A stretch of DNA of 64,000 bases from JAJXWB01 sp964634325 (GCA_964634325.1 CAZWJF010000005.1:62001-126000); one strand, 5' to 3'. Counted from the first letter of the stretch, positions 1-8,202 are shown. A program made the numbers and translations. The notes: generated by a model from the letters alone, not told the origin.

Positions 1-391
1 CGCGCTTCTTGGCGGCGAGCAGAAGGCCGGCGCTGCCGATCACGGCGATGCCCCTGCGCTTCGCCACCTGCCGGCCGAGACGCTCATCCATCAGGACAGG
101 ACATTCGAGGGCCGTGGCCATGTGGATGGCGGCCAGCTCGCCGGCGTCCAGCCCGGCCAGTTCATCGCCGGGATTGTCGCTCGGTCCCCTGGCTTCGGGC
201 CGGACGTGGATCTGCCCCGCCTCCACGGCGGCGCGAACCGCCCGGGCTCCGGGCAGCGAAATCTCGATCGTGCATTCCGCATAGACGGTCTCGGGGATGA
301 CGACTTCCTCGACGAGTGCGGTCAGCACGGGGAGGAACCCGCTCTTCGCGATCACGATCTGCGGCGAGGCATCGGAGACGATGAGCTTCAC
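1..391 (-). CDS. PIN-like toxin (DUF3368/VapC type), 3' end outside window
   Basis: Read from a GTG at 391, the product starts VKLIVSDASPQIVIAKSG and runs off the left edge after about 130 residues. The early Asp in SDASP, the mid-protein E (VYAEC) and the late 'GLDAGELAAIHMA' and 'VLMDER' segments fit the acidic-residue pattern of PIN-fold ribonucleases of the DUF3368 group. The GTG overlaps the antitoxin stop codon (GTGA), so the two are translationally coupled in the usual antitoxin-then-toxin order. Predicted role: sequence- or structure-specific RNase toxin that stabilises the element. The family call rests on motif pattern only, and the C-terminus is not visible. Confidence 0.72.
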   Translation of the reverse strand, partial: MKLIVSDASPQIVIAKSGFLPVLTALVEEVVIPETVYAECTIEISLPGARAVRAAVEAGQIHVRPEARGPSDNPGDELAGLDAGELAAIHMATALECPVLMDERLGRQVAKRRGIAVIGSAGLLLAAKKR

Positions 392-723
392 CGATCATCC
401 GCCTCGAGCGCCGCCAACTCCTCGTCGATTTCCTCGGCCGGATAGTCGACCGCCGGGACGCCCATGGCGCCCAGATGCTTGATGAAGGCCTCGACGGGGA
501 GGTCAGCCAGCTTCGCGGCCTTGGCGAGGCTCACCGCCTTGTCGGCAAAGAGCCGGACCGCCATGGCGACGGCGACGCCCTCCTTCAGAAGATGCTCGTC
601 CATGGGCACGGCGACGAAGAGCGGCCGCCCGTGCTTTGCGACGATGGACAGATGACCGGCCTCCGCCTGACGCACCAGCTCGCCGCTGCGCTCGCGCAAG
701 TCGCGTATCGAAAAGGTCTCCAT
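388..723 (-). CDS. Antitoxin: Phd/YefM-like N-terminus fused to UPF0175-like domain
   Basis: The 111-residue protein starts at the ATG at 723 (METFSIRDLRERSGELV), preceded by a GGAG eight bases upstream. Residues 1-40 have the Phd/YefM signature (IRDLRERSGELVRQAEAGHLSI, then a 'HGRPLFVAVPMDE' strand). The second half (VAVAMAVRLFADKAVSLAKAAKLADLPVEAFIKHL) matches UPF0175 small antitoxins, which pair with DUF3368 toxins. The product should bind its own promoter and neutralise the PIN-like toxin encoded immediately downstream with a 4-base overlap. A combined Phd plus UPF0175 antitoxin is less common than either alone. An ATG further upstream would add 19 residues but lacks a better ribosome site. 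Confidence 0.75.
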   Translation of the reverse strand: METFSIRDLRERSGELVRQAEAGHLSIVAKHGRPLFVAVPMDEHLLKEGVAVAMAVRLFADKAVSLAKAAKLADLPVEAFIKHLGAMGVPAVDYPAEEIDEELAALEADDR

Positions 724-732
724 GGGGAGGCT

Positions 733-752
733 CCAAATTTGTTCCCCAAATT
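733..752 (-). promoter_or_regulatory. Candidate operator of the toxin-antitoxin pair
   Basis: Two direct copies of CCAAATT (733-739 and 746-752), 13 bases apart, lie just upstream of the antitoxin start, where Phd-type antitoxins normally bind. No footprint or consensus supports it beyond position and repetition. Confidence 0.3.
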
Positions 753-792
753 GATAGCACATTATTCTGCTCCTATCCATGAATTTCCCTCG

Positions 793-2556
793 TCACAGGC
801 TGAGCCCGCGTTTGCGGCCGAGACTCCATTCGATGCCGCCACCGTCCTTGGCGACGCCGGCGACGTGCCGACCGAGCCTGCGCTCGATCTCGCGGGACCA
901 GGGCACGAGCTGGAAGCCGAGCCCGTTGTCGATCATCGCGAAGCGACCGGAGACGAGCGTCAGGCGCTGGCGGTAGGTCCCGGACACATGCTCGCCGGCC
1001 GCCACCTTCATGTGCGGCAGTCCGGTCTCGGCCGAAAGCTGCGCGCCTACGGCGTCCAGCTCGCGGCGACGCAGGGTGCTGAGCAGGTCGCGCTGCAGGA
1101 TGATGCGCCGCCCGTCGCGGCGGGCGAGGCCATGGTCGGCGAGATGTTCCGCGCGCGCCTGTATGGCGTCGCGCGCCTCCCGTCCGAACCCGCCGGTCGA
1201 GAGCGGCATGGGCTCGCGTTCGACCAGGCGATGATCGAGCCAGGTGGCGCCCGGCGCCGTGATCTGCCGGCCGAGATCGAGGTCCGATCGGTTGGCGAGA
1301 ACGAGCGTCGGCCGCTGGTCATCCGCCCCGCCGAAGCGCCTGACCTCGACGATCCCGCCTAGGGGCGGCGCATGCTCGAACGCCTCGATCCCCCGGAAGC
1401 GGACATGGTGGGCGCGGCCGTCGGTGCCGTCGATCACGGCGTAGGCTTCCCCGGAGAGTTCATCGTGCAGACCGCGATCGACCAGCCGACCGACGATCGG
1501 CGAGGCCGCGCTGCCGCTCTCGATCACATAGTCGGCGACGCCGCGCTCCTGGCCGCGTTCGGCGAAGGCGCGGTGCATCGTCTTGATGATGTCGCCGCGC
1601 GTGCCGAGATCGCGCAGCTGCTTCTGTGCTTCGAGCCCGACCATCCATTCGCCGGGTCCGGTCGATGCGGCGAGGCCCATCTTCTCTAGATTCTGGAGCC
1701 GGCCGATCATGAAGCGACGCATCTGGGGATCGGAGGCGCCGGGCGTTTCGGGGCGCAGATCGAGATAGCCGATGTCGTCCGCGGCGATGCGTATCTCGAC
1801 ATCGAGGCGGGTCCAGCGTTCCGCGGTGACCTCGCGCTCGAGCGCGTTCCGGATTTCCTGCTCGGGCTTGGGGCCGAGCTCGATGGAGACGAGATCCTCG
1901 GCCCGGGACCGCAGGCCGCGGCTGATGTAGTCGCGGGAGATCACGAGGTCCGCGCCCGTGTCGTCGACGCCCCGCAGCAGCAGATGGACGTGGGGATTGT
2001 CGGTGTTCCAGTGATCCACGGCGACCCAGTCCAGCTTGGTGCCGAGATCGGTCTCCATCTGGCGGGCGAGGTCGCGGGTGAAGGCGCGCAGGTCGGTCAT
2101 CTCGCCGGCGTCCTCGGGCGAGATGATGAAGCGGAAATGGTGCCGGTCGTCCTTGCCGCGCTCCGCGAAGGCGCCGTCGTCGGCGCGGTCGCTGCCGGCG
2201 TCGAACATCACGCCCTTCTCTCCGTCCCGGCTGACCCCATCCCGCTTCAGGTAGGAGAGGTGCGCGGTGAGCGGCGCGGAGCGGAAGGCGCGACCCCGGT
2301 GCCTGGCGATGCGCGCCTTAACCACGACGCGACGCGCGGGGCTGAACAGGCGCGCGCGGCTGAAGCTGATGCGCCCGCGTCCGAAGGTCGAGCGGCCATA
2401 ACCCGATGCCTTGCGCGAAGCAGCGGCCCCGCTCGGGACATGGCCCGCGCGCTTGGCCGCGCGGAGCACCTGGTTGATGAAGCTCTTGGGTCTGGGCGCC
2501 TGTGTCGAGCGAATGCGCCCGGGCCTGACGCGGAAGTCGCTGTCGCCGTCGCTCAT
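793..2556 (-). CDS. VirD2-like relaxase/mobilisation nuclease with DUF3363 domain
   Basis: A 587-residue protein starting at the ATG at 2556 (MSDGDSDFRVRPGR). Residues around 90-130 contain the arginine-rich segment and the 'HLSYLKRDG' stretch typical of ICE relaxases. The HUH-like metal site is visible as NPHVHLLLRG near residue 185, preceded by 'RHHFRFIISPEDA'. The C-terminal half (GRLVDRGLHDELSGEAYAVI onward) is the DUF3363 region. It is predicted to nick oriT and pilot single-stranded DNA in conjugation. It is the last backbone gene of this minus-strand run before the toxin-antitoxin pair and follows the lytic transglycosylase gene. An extended start at 2694 adds 46 poorly conserved residues and is less likely. 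Confidence 0.9.
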   Translation of the reverse strand: MSDGDSDFRVRPGRIRSTQAPRPKSFINQVLRAAKRAGHVPSGAAASRKASGYGRSTFGRGRISFSRARLFSPARRVVVKARIARHRGRAFRSAPLTAHLSYLKRDGVSRDGEKGVMFDAGSDRADDGAFAERGKDDRHHFRFIISPEDAGEMTDLRAFTRDLARQMETDLGTKLDWVAVDHWNTDNPHVHLLLRGVDDTGADLVISRDYISRGLRSRAEDLVSIELGPKPEQEIRNALEREVTAERWTRLDVEIRIAADDIGYLDLRPETPGASDPQMRRFMIGRLQNLEKMGLAASTGPGEWMVGLEAQKQLRDLGTRGDIIKTMHRAFAERGQERGVADYVIESGSAASPIVGRLVDRGLHDELSGEAYAVIDGTDGRAHHVRFRGIEAFEHAPPLGGIVEVRRFGGADDQRPTLVLANRSDLDLGRQITAPGATWLDHRLVEREPMPLSTGGFGREARDAIQARAEHLADHGLARRDGRRIILQRDLLSTLRRRELDAVGAQLSAETGLPHMKVAAGEHVSGTYRQRLTLVSGRFAMIDNGLGFQLVPWSREIERRLGRHVAGVAKDGGGIEWSLGRKRGLSL

Positions 2557-2661
2557 GGCCGGGCTCCGGCGGGCGTTCGGCGCCCCGGTGCCGAAAAGAG
2601 AGTTGAAATCATTGGCGAAAGCGCCCGCCGCGGCACGCGGACCGACCGACCGGCACGCGAA

Positions 2662-2684
2662 AAGCCATGCGAAAGCAATGGCTT
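2662..2684. other. Inverted repeat upstream of relaxase; candidate oriT/nic region
   Basis: A perfect 7-bp inverted repeat (AAGCCAT, 9-base spacer, ATGGCTT) lies in the 247-bp gap between the lytic transglycosylase and relaxase genes. oriT sites commonly sit next to the relaxase gene and contain such repeats. No nic consensus was recognised, so the assignment is by position only. Confidence 0.3.
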
Positions 2685-2803
2685 GCGGATGCATAGCGAG
2701 CCGCTTTTATCTCGCCGTCGAGTGGTCGCGTGGACCGCTCCCTGGCTGTTTCCCGCCCGTCCTTTCCGGCAGCACGCGACGATGCGCCATACCGCGAACG
2801 CGC

Positions 2804-3565
2804 TCATGGACGCTCTCCAAGGCTCGATCGAGCGACGAAAATCTCGTCGTTTGACGGGCGCGTGGGGCTGTCGACGTGTTCAGAACCCGCGGCGCGATCG
2901 GCTTCGGATCGGCGGCCCTCCTGCACCCGATCAGCGCTGCCGCCGCCATCGGCGCGCGCGACGAACAGCGGCGAGCGCATCCAGGCGAGCGGATCGACGG
3001 CGGTGGCGACGTCGCCGGGAAGCGGATCGCTGCCGACCAGCGGCGCGAGCACGGCGACATAGCCGATGGTTTCGGCGGGCAGCGGGCGGCTCGACGACAG
3101 GTAGTCGTCATAGCGTGCGGGACCGGCATTGTAGGCCGCGAGGAAGCCGGGCGCGCCGTAGCGATCGTGCATTTCGCGCAGGTAGGCGGCGCCCGCGAGG
3201 ATGTTGTCGCGGGGATCGTAGGGATCGACGCCGAGCCGATAGCGCGCCCGCAATTCGATCCATGTATCGGGCATGATCTGCATGAGACCCATCGCGCCCT
3301 TGGACGATACGGCGCGCACGCGACCGCGGCTTTCGATGCGCATCACCGCCCATATCCAGCGCTCGGGGATGCCGAAGCGCCGCGCCGCCTCGGCCACGAA
3401 AGCGGCATAGGGCGCGACCTCGGCAGACACCGCGACGGGTTGAGCCTGTGCGTGAGATCGCGCCGGCATTGCTCCGGCGCAGGCCAGGCCGGAAAGGAGA
3501 AGGAAGGCCACATGGCGGGTGGCCGAGGACCGACGGGCGGCGGATGGACGGCGCGGCGCTGGCAT
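2804..3565 (-). CDS. Lytic transglycosylase (VirB1/TrbN-like), exported
   Basis: A 253-residue protein with an arginine-rich N-terminus and a hydrophobic segment (FLLLSGLACAGAM) that reads as a signal peptide ending near residue 40. The SLT domain follows: catalytic Glu78 in RIESRG, then 'SKGAMGLMQIMPDTW' and 'YNAGPARYDDY', the standard goose-lysozyme-like motifs. It should cut peptidoglycan so the conjugation channel can be built. It lies between DUF736 and the relaxase in the conserved ICE order. The C-terminal 60 residues are low-complexity and probably non-catalytic. Confidence 0.9.
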   Translation of the reverse strand: MPAPRRPSAARRSSATRHVAFLLLSGLACAGAMPARSHAQAQPVAVSAEVAPYAAFVAEAARRFGIPERWIWAVMRIESRGRVRAVSSKGAMGLMQIMPDTWIELRARYRLGVDPYDPRDNILAGAAYLREMHDRYGAPGFLAAYNAGPARYDDYLSSSRPLPAETIGYVAVLAPLVGSDPLPGDVATAVDPLAWMRSPLFVARADGGGSADRVQEGRRSEADRAAGSEHVDSPTRPSNDEIFVARSSLGERP

Positions 3566-3568
3566 CGG

Positions 3569-3910
3569 TCAGTCCCGTTCGCCGCGCTTGGGCGGGCGGT
3601 TCCAATGCAGACCCCAGGCGCTCTTGTCGTCGGACGACTGGAACAGATTGGCGCGAAGCGGCTGGCCGAGGGTCGGATCGTCGATCTGCAATGAGAGATA
3701 GTCGCCAGCCTTCTCGCCGGTGCGCTTCCAGGCCGCGCCGACTTCCGGCCCCTCGGCGTCGGCGCCGATGTGGATGCGATAGTCGGGGGCGTTCTCGGCG
3801 TCGGAGTGCTCGGCCGGGACGAGCACGAGTTCAGCATCGAGGATGAGCGTGCGGATGCGGCCGGAATAGCCGTTTCGGGTGCGCGTGAACTGACCGATCA
3901 GGGACATCAT
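3569..3910 (-). CDS. DUF736 family protein (copy 1)
   Basis: A 113-residue protein beginning MMSLIGQFTRTRNGYSGRI, with the DUF736 plan: strand-rich N-terminus, 'IHIGADAEGPEVGAAWKR', 'YLSLQIDDPTL' and a C-terminal 'NLFQSSDDKSAWGLHWNRP'. DUF736 proteins are universal in this ICE family, but their biochemical role is unknown. It ends four bases before the lytic transglycosylase start, so the two share a transcript. A second, diverged copy is at 9082-9408. Confidence 0.88.
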   Translation of the reverse strand: MMSLIGQFTRTRNGYSGRIRTLILDAELVLVPAEHSDAENAPDYRIHIGADAEGPEVGAAWKRTGEKAGDYLSLQIDDPTLGQPLRANLFQSSDDKSAWGLHWNRPPKRGERD

Positions 3911-3952
3911 ATCCTCCGTGGCTGCGCGGTGAGAGGGTTCGTGGGCACGCCG

Positions 3953-4498
3953 TCACCGCGTCGGCGCGCGCCAGACGAAGCGGCCGTCGCCGTCTTCGTC
4001 GGTGTAGAGAGGGGTGGCCCGGCCGATCACCGACGCGGCCGGGAGCGGGCCGAAGTAGCGGCCATCCAGGCTGTCGCGGACCTGCCAGTTCATGAGGAAG
4101 AGCTCGGAGGGCGCGACGGCGCGGCACCCCTGCCAGACCGGCAGCGGGCGGCCCAGGCGATCGCGCGCGAGCGCCTCGCCCATGTCGATGTCATCGACGG
4201 TGATGCGCGCGCCGGAGCGGCAGACTCGCTGGCCGGGCACCGCCGCCACGCGCTTCATCAGAGGGACGCCGCGCGGCAGGTAGCCGCGCTCGGACAGGAA
4301 GGTCGCGAGCGGCTCGGGCGCTTCGACCGCGACGAGGTCAGTCACTTCGAGCGCCTCCGATGCGTCGATGCTGTAGAGACCGACCGGGGCGCTTGCCGAG
4401 GCGTTCCAGACAAGCTTCGGCGCGATGGGAACGAGCGACAGCGCGCCGATCACCAGCACGGTAAAGGTGGTCGTCCTGACATAGCCACGGCGCGTCAT
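3953..4498 (-). CDS. traF: Conjugal transfer signal peptidase TraF (S26 family)
   Basis: A 181-residue protein with one N-terminal membrane segment (TTFTVLVIGALSLVPIA). The nucleophile serine is Ser36 in SASAPVGLY and the general-base lysine is Lys82 in PLMKRVAAVPG, followed by 'FLMN' and 'DSLDGRYFGPLP', all diagnostic of TraF-type S26 peptidases. In RP4 the homologue processes and cyclises the TrbC pilin; the same role is inferred here. Its start overlaps the end of the DUF2840 gene by four bases. Confidence 0.9.
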   Translation of the reverse strand: MTRRGYVRTTTFTVLVIGALSLVPIAPKLVWNASASAPVGLYSIDASEALEVTDLVAVEAPEPLATFLSERGYLPRGVPLMKRVAAVPGQRVCRSGARITVDDIDMGEALARDRLGRPLPVWQGCRAVAPSELFLMNWQVRDSLDGRYFGPLPAASVIGRATPLYTDEDGDGRFVWRAPTR

Positions 4499-5007
4499 GG
4501 CGCGGCCCTCCGACGGAGCAGCCAGGCACGATGCTGTTCGCGGGTGTAGCGGCGTGGCGTGTCGGCGACAGCGAGGCGGTTGTGGACGTGGCGCCAGTAA
4601 TCGGGCGCGGCGTCGGCAGGATCGACGCCGAGCGCCTCGATCGCATCGACCAGGATCAGCACCGTCTCGACGGACGGCCAGCCGTTGACCTTCAACAGGA
4701 TGTCGCCGCCCGGGCGGACGAAGGGCAGCGTCTGGTAAGGCTCATGGGCGCCGACCGCGCGCACGATGTCGATGCGGGAAACGACGGTGCCGAAATCGTT
4801 GGCCGCCCAGCGGACGAAGGCGAAGACGGCGTCGGCCGGGAAGGAGAGAATGCGACGACGCCGGTCGAGGATCCGCTCTTCGACGTCACGACCGAAGCGG
4901 ATCCAGTGCTCGATCTGCTTCTCGCGCCAGATCAGCTCGACATGCGTGAGGTGAGCAGGAGCTGCTCTCAGCGATGATGGCGCGCGAGAGGCCCGGCGGT
5001 CAGTCAT
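4495..5007 (-). CDS. DUF2840 family ICE protein
   Basis: A 170-residue protein with the DUF2840 features 'HVELIWREKQIEHWIRFGR', 'FVRWAANDFGTV.SRIDIVRA' and 'DYWRHVHNRLAV'. No catalytic motif is visible and the function is unknown. The gene is wedged by overlaps between the RHH gene (8 bases) and traF (4 bases), so it belongs to the ParA-to-TraF transcription unit typical of these elements. Confidence 0.85.
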   Translation of the reverse strand: MTDRRASRAPSSLRAAPAHLTHVELIWREKQIEHWIRFGRDVEERILDRRRRILSFPADAVFAFVRWAANDFGTVVSRIDIVRAVGAHEPYQTLPFVRPGGDILLKVNGWPSVETVLILVDAIEALGVDPADAAPDYWRHVHNRLAVADTPRRYTREQHRAWLLRRRAAP

Positions 5008-5242
5008 GGCGCGTCTCCGCGGCTGCGAATTCGCGCGACAGCAGCTCCCGCAGCATGTCGGCGACGGTGACGCCGCGCTGAAACGCGGCGACCTTGATGC
5101 GACCGCGCAGCTCCGGCGTGATGTCGATCGTCAGGCGGGCGGTGTAGGCCGACGCATCGGGCCTGCGGCCGTTCGGATCGTCGGCCGCCTTGATCCAGCT
5201 TTCTGGATCGCCCGGGCGTGCGGCGAAGCTGCGCCTGGTCAT
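5000..5242 (-). CDS. Ribbon-helix-helix protein (ParB-like partner of ParA)
   Basis: An 80-residue protein whose C-terminal half (ARLTIDITPELRGRIKVAAFQRGVTVADMLRELL) is a textbook ribbon-helix-helix DNA-binding domain: a short strand, then two helices. It lies directly downstream of parA with a 4-base overlap, as small centromere-binding partners do. It probably acts with ParA in maintenance of the excised element and may repress the operon. Confidence 0.8.
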   Translation of the reverse strand: MTRRSFAARPGDPESWIKAADDPNGRRPDASAYTARLTIDITPELRGRIKVAAFQRGVTVADMLRELLSREFAAAETRHD

Positions 5243-5877
5243 GGTGCGAGCCTCCGAACCTCGGCGGAAAGCGCGTCGATCTCGCGCGCGCCGGGACCGT
5301 CGACGTCGAGTTCAGCGACGAGACGGCCGGTCTGTGCGGCTTCGGCGAAGGCGACGCGCTGACCGACGGCGCTCGCGAGCACCCGCGGATCGTGGTCCGC
5401 GAGCGCTTGCGCCGTTTCCCGCGCGATGACGGTGCGCGCGCCGCAGCGATTGAGAGCGAAGCGGGCGATGAGCTGGGGGCGATAGATTTGTGCTTCGCGA
5501 AGCAACGCCAGCATTTCGGCCGAGGCCCAGCCGTCGAGCGGCGATGGCTGCACCGGGATGAGGACGAGATCGGCGGCGAGCAGCGCCGAGCGCATGAGAC
5601 CGGCGACGCGCGGCGGGCCGTCGATCACCACATGGTCGGCGTCACGGGCCAGCTCGGGCGCTTCGCGATGCAGGGTGTCGCGCGCGAGGCCGACGATTCC
5701 GAAGAGGCGCGGCAGGCCTTCTCGGGCGCGCTGCTCGGACCAGTCGAGTGCCGAGCCTTGCGGGTCGGCGTCGATGAGGATGACGCGCTTGCCCTGGCTG
5801 GCCCATGCGCCGGCGAGATGCAGCGCAAGCGTCGTCTTGCCGACACCGCCCTTCTGGTTGAGCAGCGCGACGATCAT
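5239..5877 (-). CDS. parA: ParA-family partition ATPase
   Basis: A 212-residue protein with the deviant Walker A box KGGVGKTT at residues 9-16, 'ILIDADPQGSALDW' (Walker A'), and 'HVVIDGPPRVAGLMRSALLAADLVLIPVQPS' (Walker B region). It is the short single-domain ParA form found in ICEs and small plasmids, without an N-terminal HTH. It should drive segregation of the replicating element together with the RHH protein. It overlaps the repA stop by four bases. Confidence 0.92.
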   Translation of the reverse strand: MIVALLNQKGGVGKTTLALHLAGAWASQGKRVILIDADPQGSALDWSEQRAREGLPRLFGIVGLARDTLHREAPELARDADHVVIDGPPRVAGLMRSALLAADLVLIPVQPSPLDGWASAEMLALLREAQIYRPQLIARFALNRCGARTVIARETAQALADHDPRVLASAVGQRVAFAEAAQTGRLVAELDVDGPGAREIDALSAEVRRLAP

Positions 5878-6932
5878 GACGATGCGCCTCGCTTGCCGCG
5901 AGGTTGTCCACCGTCTGCCGGCCCCAACAGAAAGTTAGAATCATTGTTAGACTCTAAGTTAAGGCCGGGAATCGCCGTTTCAGGCCAGAGAGTTAGCTGC
6001 GATCCGTGCGCCCGAAATCCCGATAGGGCTGCGCCCGAAGTCCCGATACCGTTTGCGCCCGAAGTCCCGAGCCTATCCACAGCGCCATCCACAGGCCCTG
6101 TGGATAGCTTGGCGGGCAGGATGCGCAGCAGTTCCCGTCGCCCTTCGCGCTCCAGCAGCAGGCGATAACCCGGCAGCGGCTGGCGGGAGACGATGCGGCG
6201 GATGTCGATGGCGAAGTCGGAGACGCGCGCCAGGCTGCCGGATTTCGCGTGCAGATGCGCGACCTCGAAGGTCCAGCCGGTCGCCTGACGGCCGGCATGC
6301 TTGCGCGCGACGCGGTAGAGCCAGCGCTCGATGCCGCCGGTCAGACGGAAATAGGCCGGGTCGATCGCCAAGACGAGCGAGCGGTCGATGACGCCGCGAT
6401 AGAGCCATTCGGGCAGGACGAACTCCATGCCCTCGACGCGGCCGTCGCGCCTGCTGCATTCCTCCCACTCGTTGATCCAGGAGAATTGCTGGCGTCGCCA
6501 GTGCGCGCCGTTGCGGATTGTGGTGCGGATGACGGTCGCTTGCAGGCGTGTCAGGGCGCCCTTGAGGAGCTTGTATTCGCGGGCGCCGGTCTCGCGGCCG
6601 ATGGCGGTCAAAAGCTGGTAGGGCGTGAAGCGCAGGAAGCGCGAAGTCTTGAAGCCCTGGTTTTCCGCTTCGACGATCTGGCTGGCGGCCCAGATGAGCA
6701 CGTCGGCGTCCCAGATGGTGGCCATGCCGTGCTGGGGCACGGCGAACACTTCGACGCGGACGTCGCCTGCTTCATAGAGGATCGGCGTGGTGCGCTTGGC
6801 CTTGGCGAGCGAGAAGAACGGCCGCTCCATGAGGTCGCGCTGGTCGCGCGGGCTCGCGTCGCCGGCAGCGACGATGAACGGATCGAGCTGCTCGCGTTCG
6901 CTCGAGATGTGGAGGTGCCGCCGCGAAGACAT
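5874..6932 (-). CDS. repA: Replication initiator RepA
   Basis: A 352-residue protein of the RepA family that accompanies ParA in rhizobial and sphingomonad ICEs: 'RPFFSLAKAKRTTPILYE', 'DVLIWAASQI', 'RFTPYQLLTAIGR', 'LPEWLYRGVIDRSLVLAIDPAYF' and 'GIERWLYRVARKHAG'. These winged-helix initiators open an origin. The C-terminal 70 residues are glycine/serine-rich and low in conservation. Their DNA carries short direct repeats and DnaA-box-like sites, so the origin may be inside the gene. repA heads the repA-parA-RHH-DUF2840-traF string. Confidence 0.88.
   Translation of the reverse strand: MSSRRHLHISSEREQLDPFIVAAGDASPRDQRDLMERPFFSLAKAKRTTPILYEAGDVRVEVFAVPQHGMATIWDADVLIWAASQIVEAENQGFKTSRFLRFTPYQLLTAIGRETGAREYKLLKGALTRLQATVIRTTIRNGAHWRRQQFSWINEWEECSRRDGRVEGMEFVLPEWLYRGVIDRSLVLAIDPAYFRLTGGIERWLYRVARKHAGRQATGWTFEVAHLHAKSGSLARVSDFAIDIRRIVSRQPLPGYRLLLEREGRRELLRILPAKLSTGPVDGAVDRLGTSGANGIGTSGAALSGFRAHGSQLTLWPETAIPGLNLESNNDSNFLLGPADGGQPRGKRGASS
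6007..6107. other. Candidate replication origin: iterons and DnaA-like boxes inside repA
   Basis: Three copies of TGCGCCCGAARTCCCGA start at 6007, 6030 and 6054 (spacings 23 and 24 bp). They are followed by CTATCCACAG (6073-6082), ATCCACAGG (6087-6095) and the inverted copy CTGTGGATAG (6098-6107). The latter resemble the DnaA box TTATCCACA in both orientations. Iterons about two helical turns apart beside DnaA boxes are the layout of iteron origins. Origin function is inferred. Confidence 0.5.
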
Positions 6933-6941
6933 CGGTGGCTC

Positions 6942-7223
6942 TCAGCGGGCGTGGCGGCCGCCAATGGCCTGCGGCTGCGGGTGGTGACGCTTCGCGGGAA
7001 GGACGCTGCCGCGCGGATCGGAGGTCGACGTCACCATGCCGCGGTCGGCCCAGGCGCGAAGGTCCTCAAGGGCATAGACGACGCGGCCGCCGAGCTTACG
7101 ATACGCCGGGCCGGTGCCATAGGTCCGGTGCTTTTCGAGCGTGCGGTCGGAAAGGCCGAGAAAGCGCGCGGCTTCGGGAGTGCGGAGAAAGCGGTGCGGT
7201 TCGCCGGCGCCTTGTGGTGCCAT
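6942..7223 (-). CDS. AlpA/MerR-like helix-turn-helix protein
   Basis: A 93-residue protein with an excisionase/AlpA-type winged HTH: 'FLRTPEAARFLGLSDRTLEKHRTYGTGPAYRKLGGRVVYALEDLRAWADRG'. Such proteins sit immediately upstream of repA in this ICE family and probably regulate it or help excision. It is 9 bases from repA. The C-terminal 25 residues are basic and not conserved in pattern. Confidence 0.82.
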   Translation of the reverse strand: MAPQGAGEPHRFLRTPEAARFLGLSDRTLEKHRTYGTGPAYRKLGGRVVYALEDLRAWADRGMVTSTSDPRGSVLPAKRHHPQPQAIGGRHAR

Positions 7224-7346
7224 GATCGGGCCTCCGTGGGTGCGATGGAGCCGCTGGCGATCAGCGGCTAACGGCGGCTACCGTGGCGGACAGCGCTTTG
7301 GTGGAGGGAGTGGGAAGTTGACGGGGGCCAAGTTTCCACACCGCGC

Positions 7347-8121
7347 CTATCGGCGGCGGCGATGGCTCAGCAGCCGGCGATAGTCGCCGGAGATCATGGC
7401 GAGGCCGCCCTTGATGAGATTCATGACCGCGAAGCGGCGCGACGAGGTTTTCCAGGGCTCGTCGGCGAGCTGGCGCGCGCCGAACAGGACCTCGGCGATG
7501 TCGCGATGGCTGGCGCCGCTCATGTGACCATCCACGGCCTGCAGCATGCGGCGGGCGCGCTGGAGTTGCTGGCGGGTCAGCCTTGTGTCGGGCGGTACGG
7601 AGCGGCCATGCAGCGCGCTCAGCAGCCGCGTGACGGCCTCGATCCGACCGAAGCCGTCGAGGTCGAGCGGAACCACGGCGACGAGCGGCTGATCGGGTTG
7701 CACGCCGGCGAGACGCAGGAGCGTGAGGTGCTGGCCGTTTGCGAGAGGATGGTGGAAGTGGTGGCCGTGCTCGTCGACGCGTTCGGTCGAGGCGACCTCA
7801 GCAGGCAATACGCCGACGTCCGATGGCAGCACGGGGGGCGTCGCGATCAGGACGACGACGCCGGTATCTTCCTTCGGGATCCAGAACAGCTCGGCCTTTT
7901 TGGCGTCCAGTGATGGGCGAACCGGGAAATCGAAGACCCCAGCGCTGCTGCGCGGTCTCGTTCAGCGGACGGGAGACGCCGGCTGTCTCGACGACATCGG
8001 CGTAGTCGCGCTGGTAAGCCTCGTTCCTGCGCAGCCACTCCCACGCCAGTTCCGGCGACACGAGCTCTTCGACGTAATCGTATCGCTCCGTCGAGCGCCA
8101 TTGCGAGACGTCTGGGGTCAT
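7347..8121 (-). pseudogene. DUF6499/DUF2285 (RovC-like) regulator split by an apparent frameshift
   Basis: The upstream part starts at the ATG at 8121 (MTPDVSQWRSTERYDYVEEL) and reads well to WGLRFP. From about 7926 the conserved continuation (VRPSLDAKKAELFWIPKED, then the DUF2285 region from 7832 with 'LTRQQLQRARRMLQAVDGHMSG' and 'DEPWKTSSRRFAVMNLIKGGLAMISGDYRRLL') is in a different frame. One extra G in the run at 7922-7926 would explain it. Intact homologues are single proteins combining both domains and act as DNA-binding regulators. Either the gene is broken, there is a sequencing error, or the two frames are joined by recoding. The downstream part could also be translated alone from 7832. 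Confidence 0.65.
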
Positions 8122-8202
8122 CGGAATCCTCCGCCAGCTTCGCAAATCCGATGCTGAGAATTCCGGTGATCGCGCGGAATCGGAAGCCGGAGAATTGAGA
8201 TC

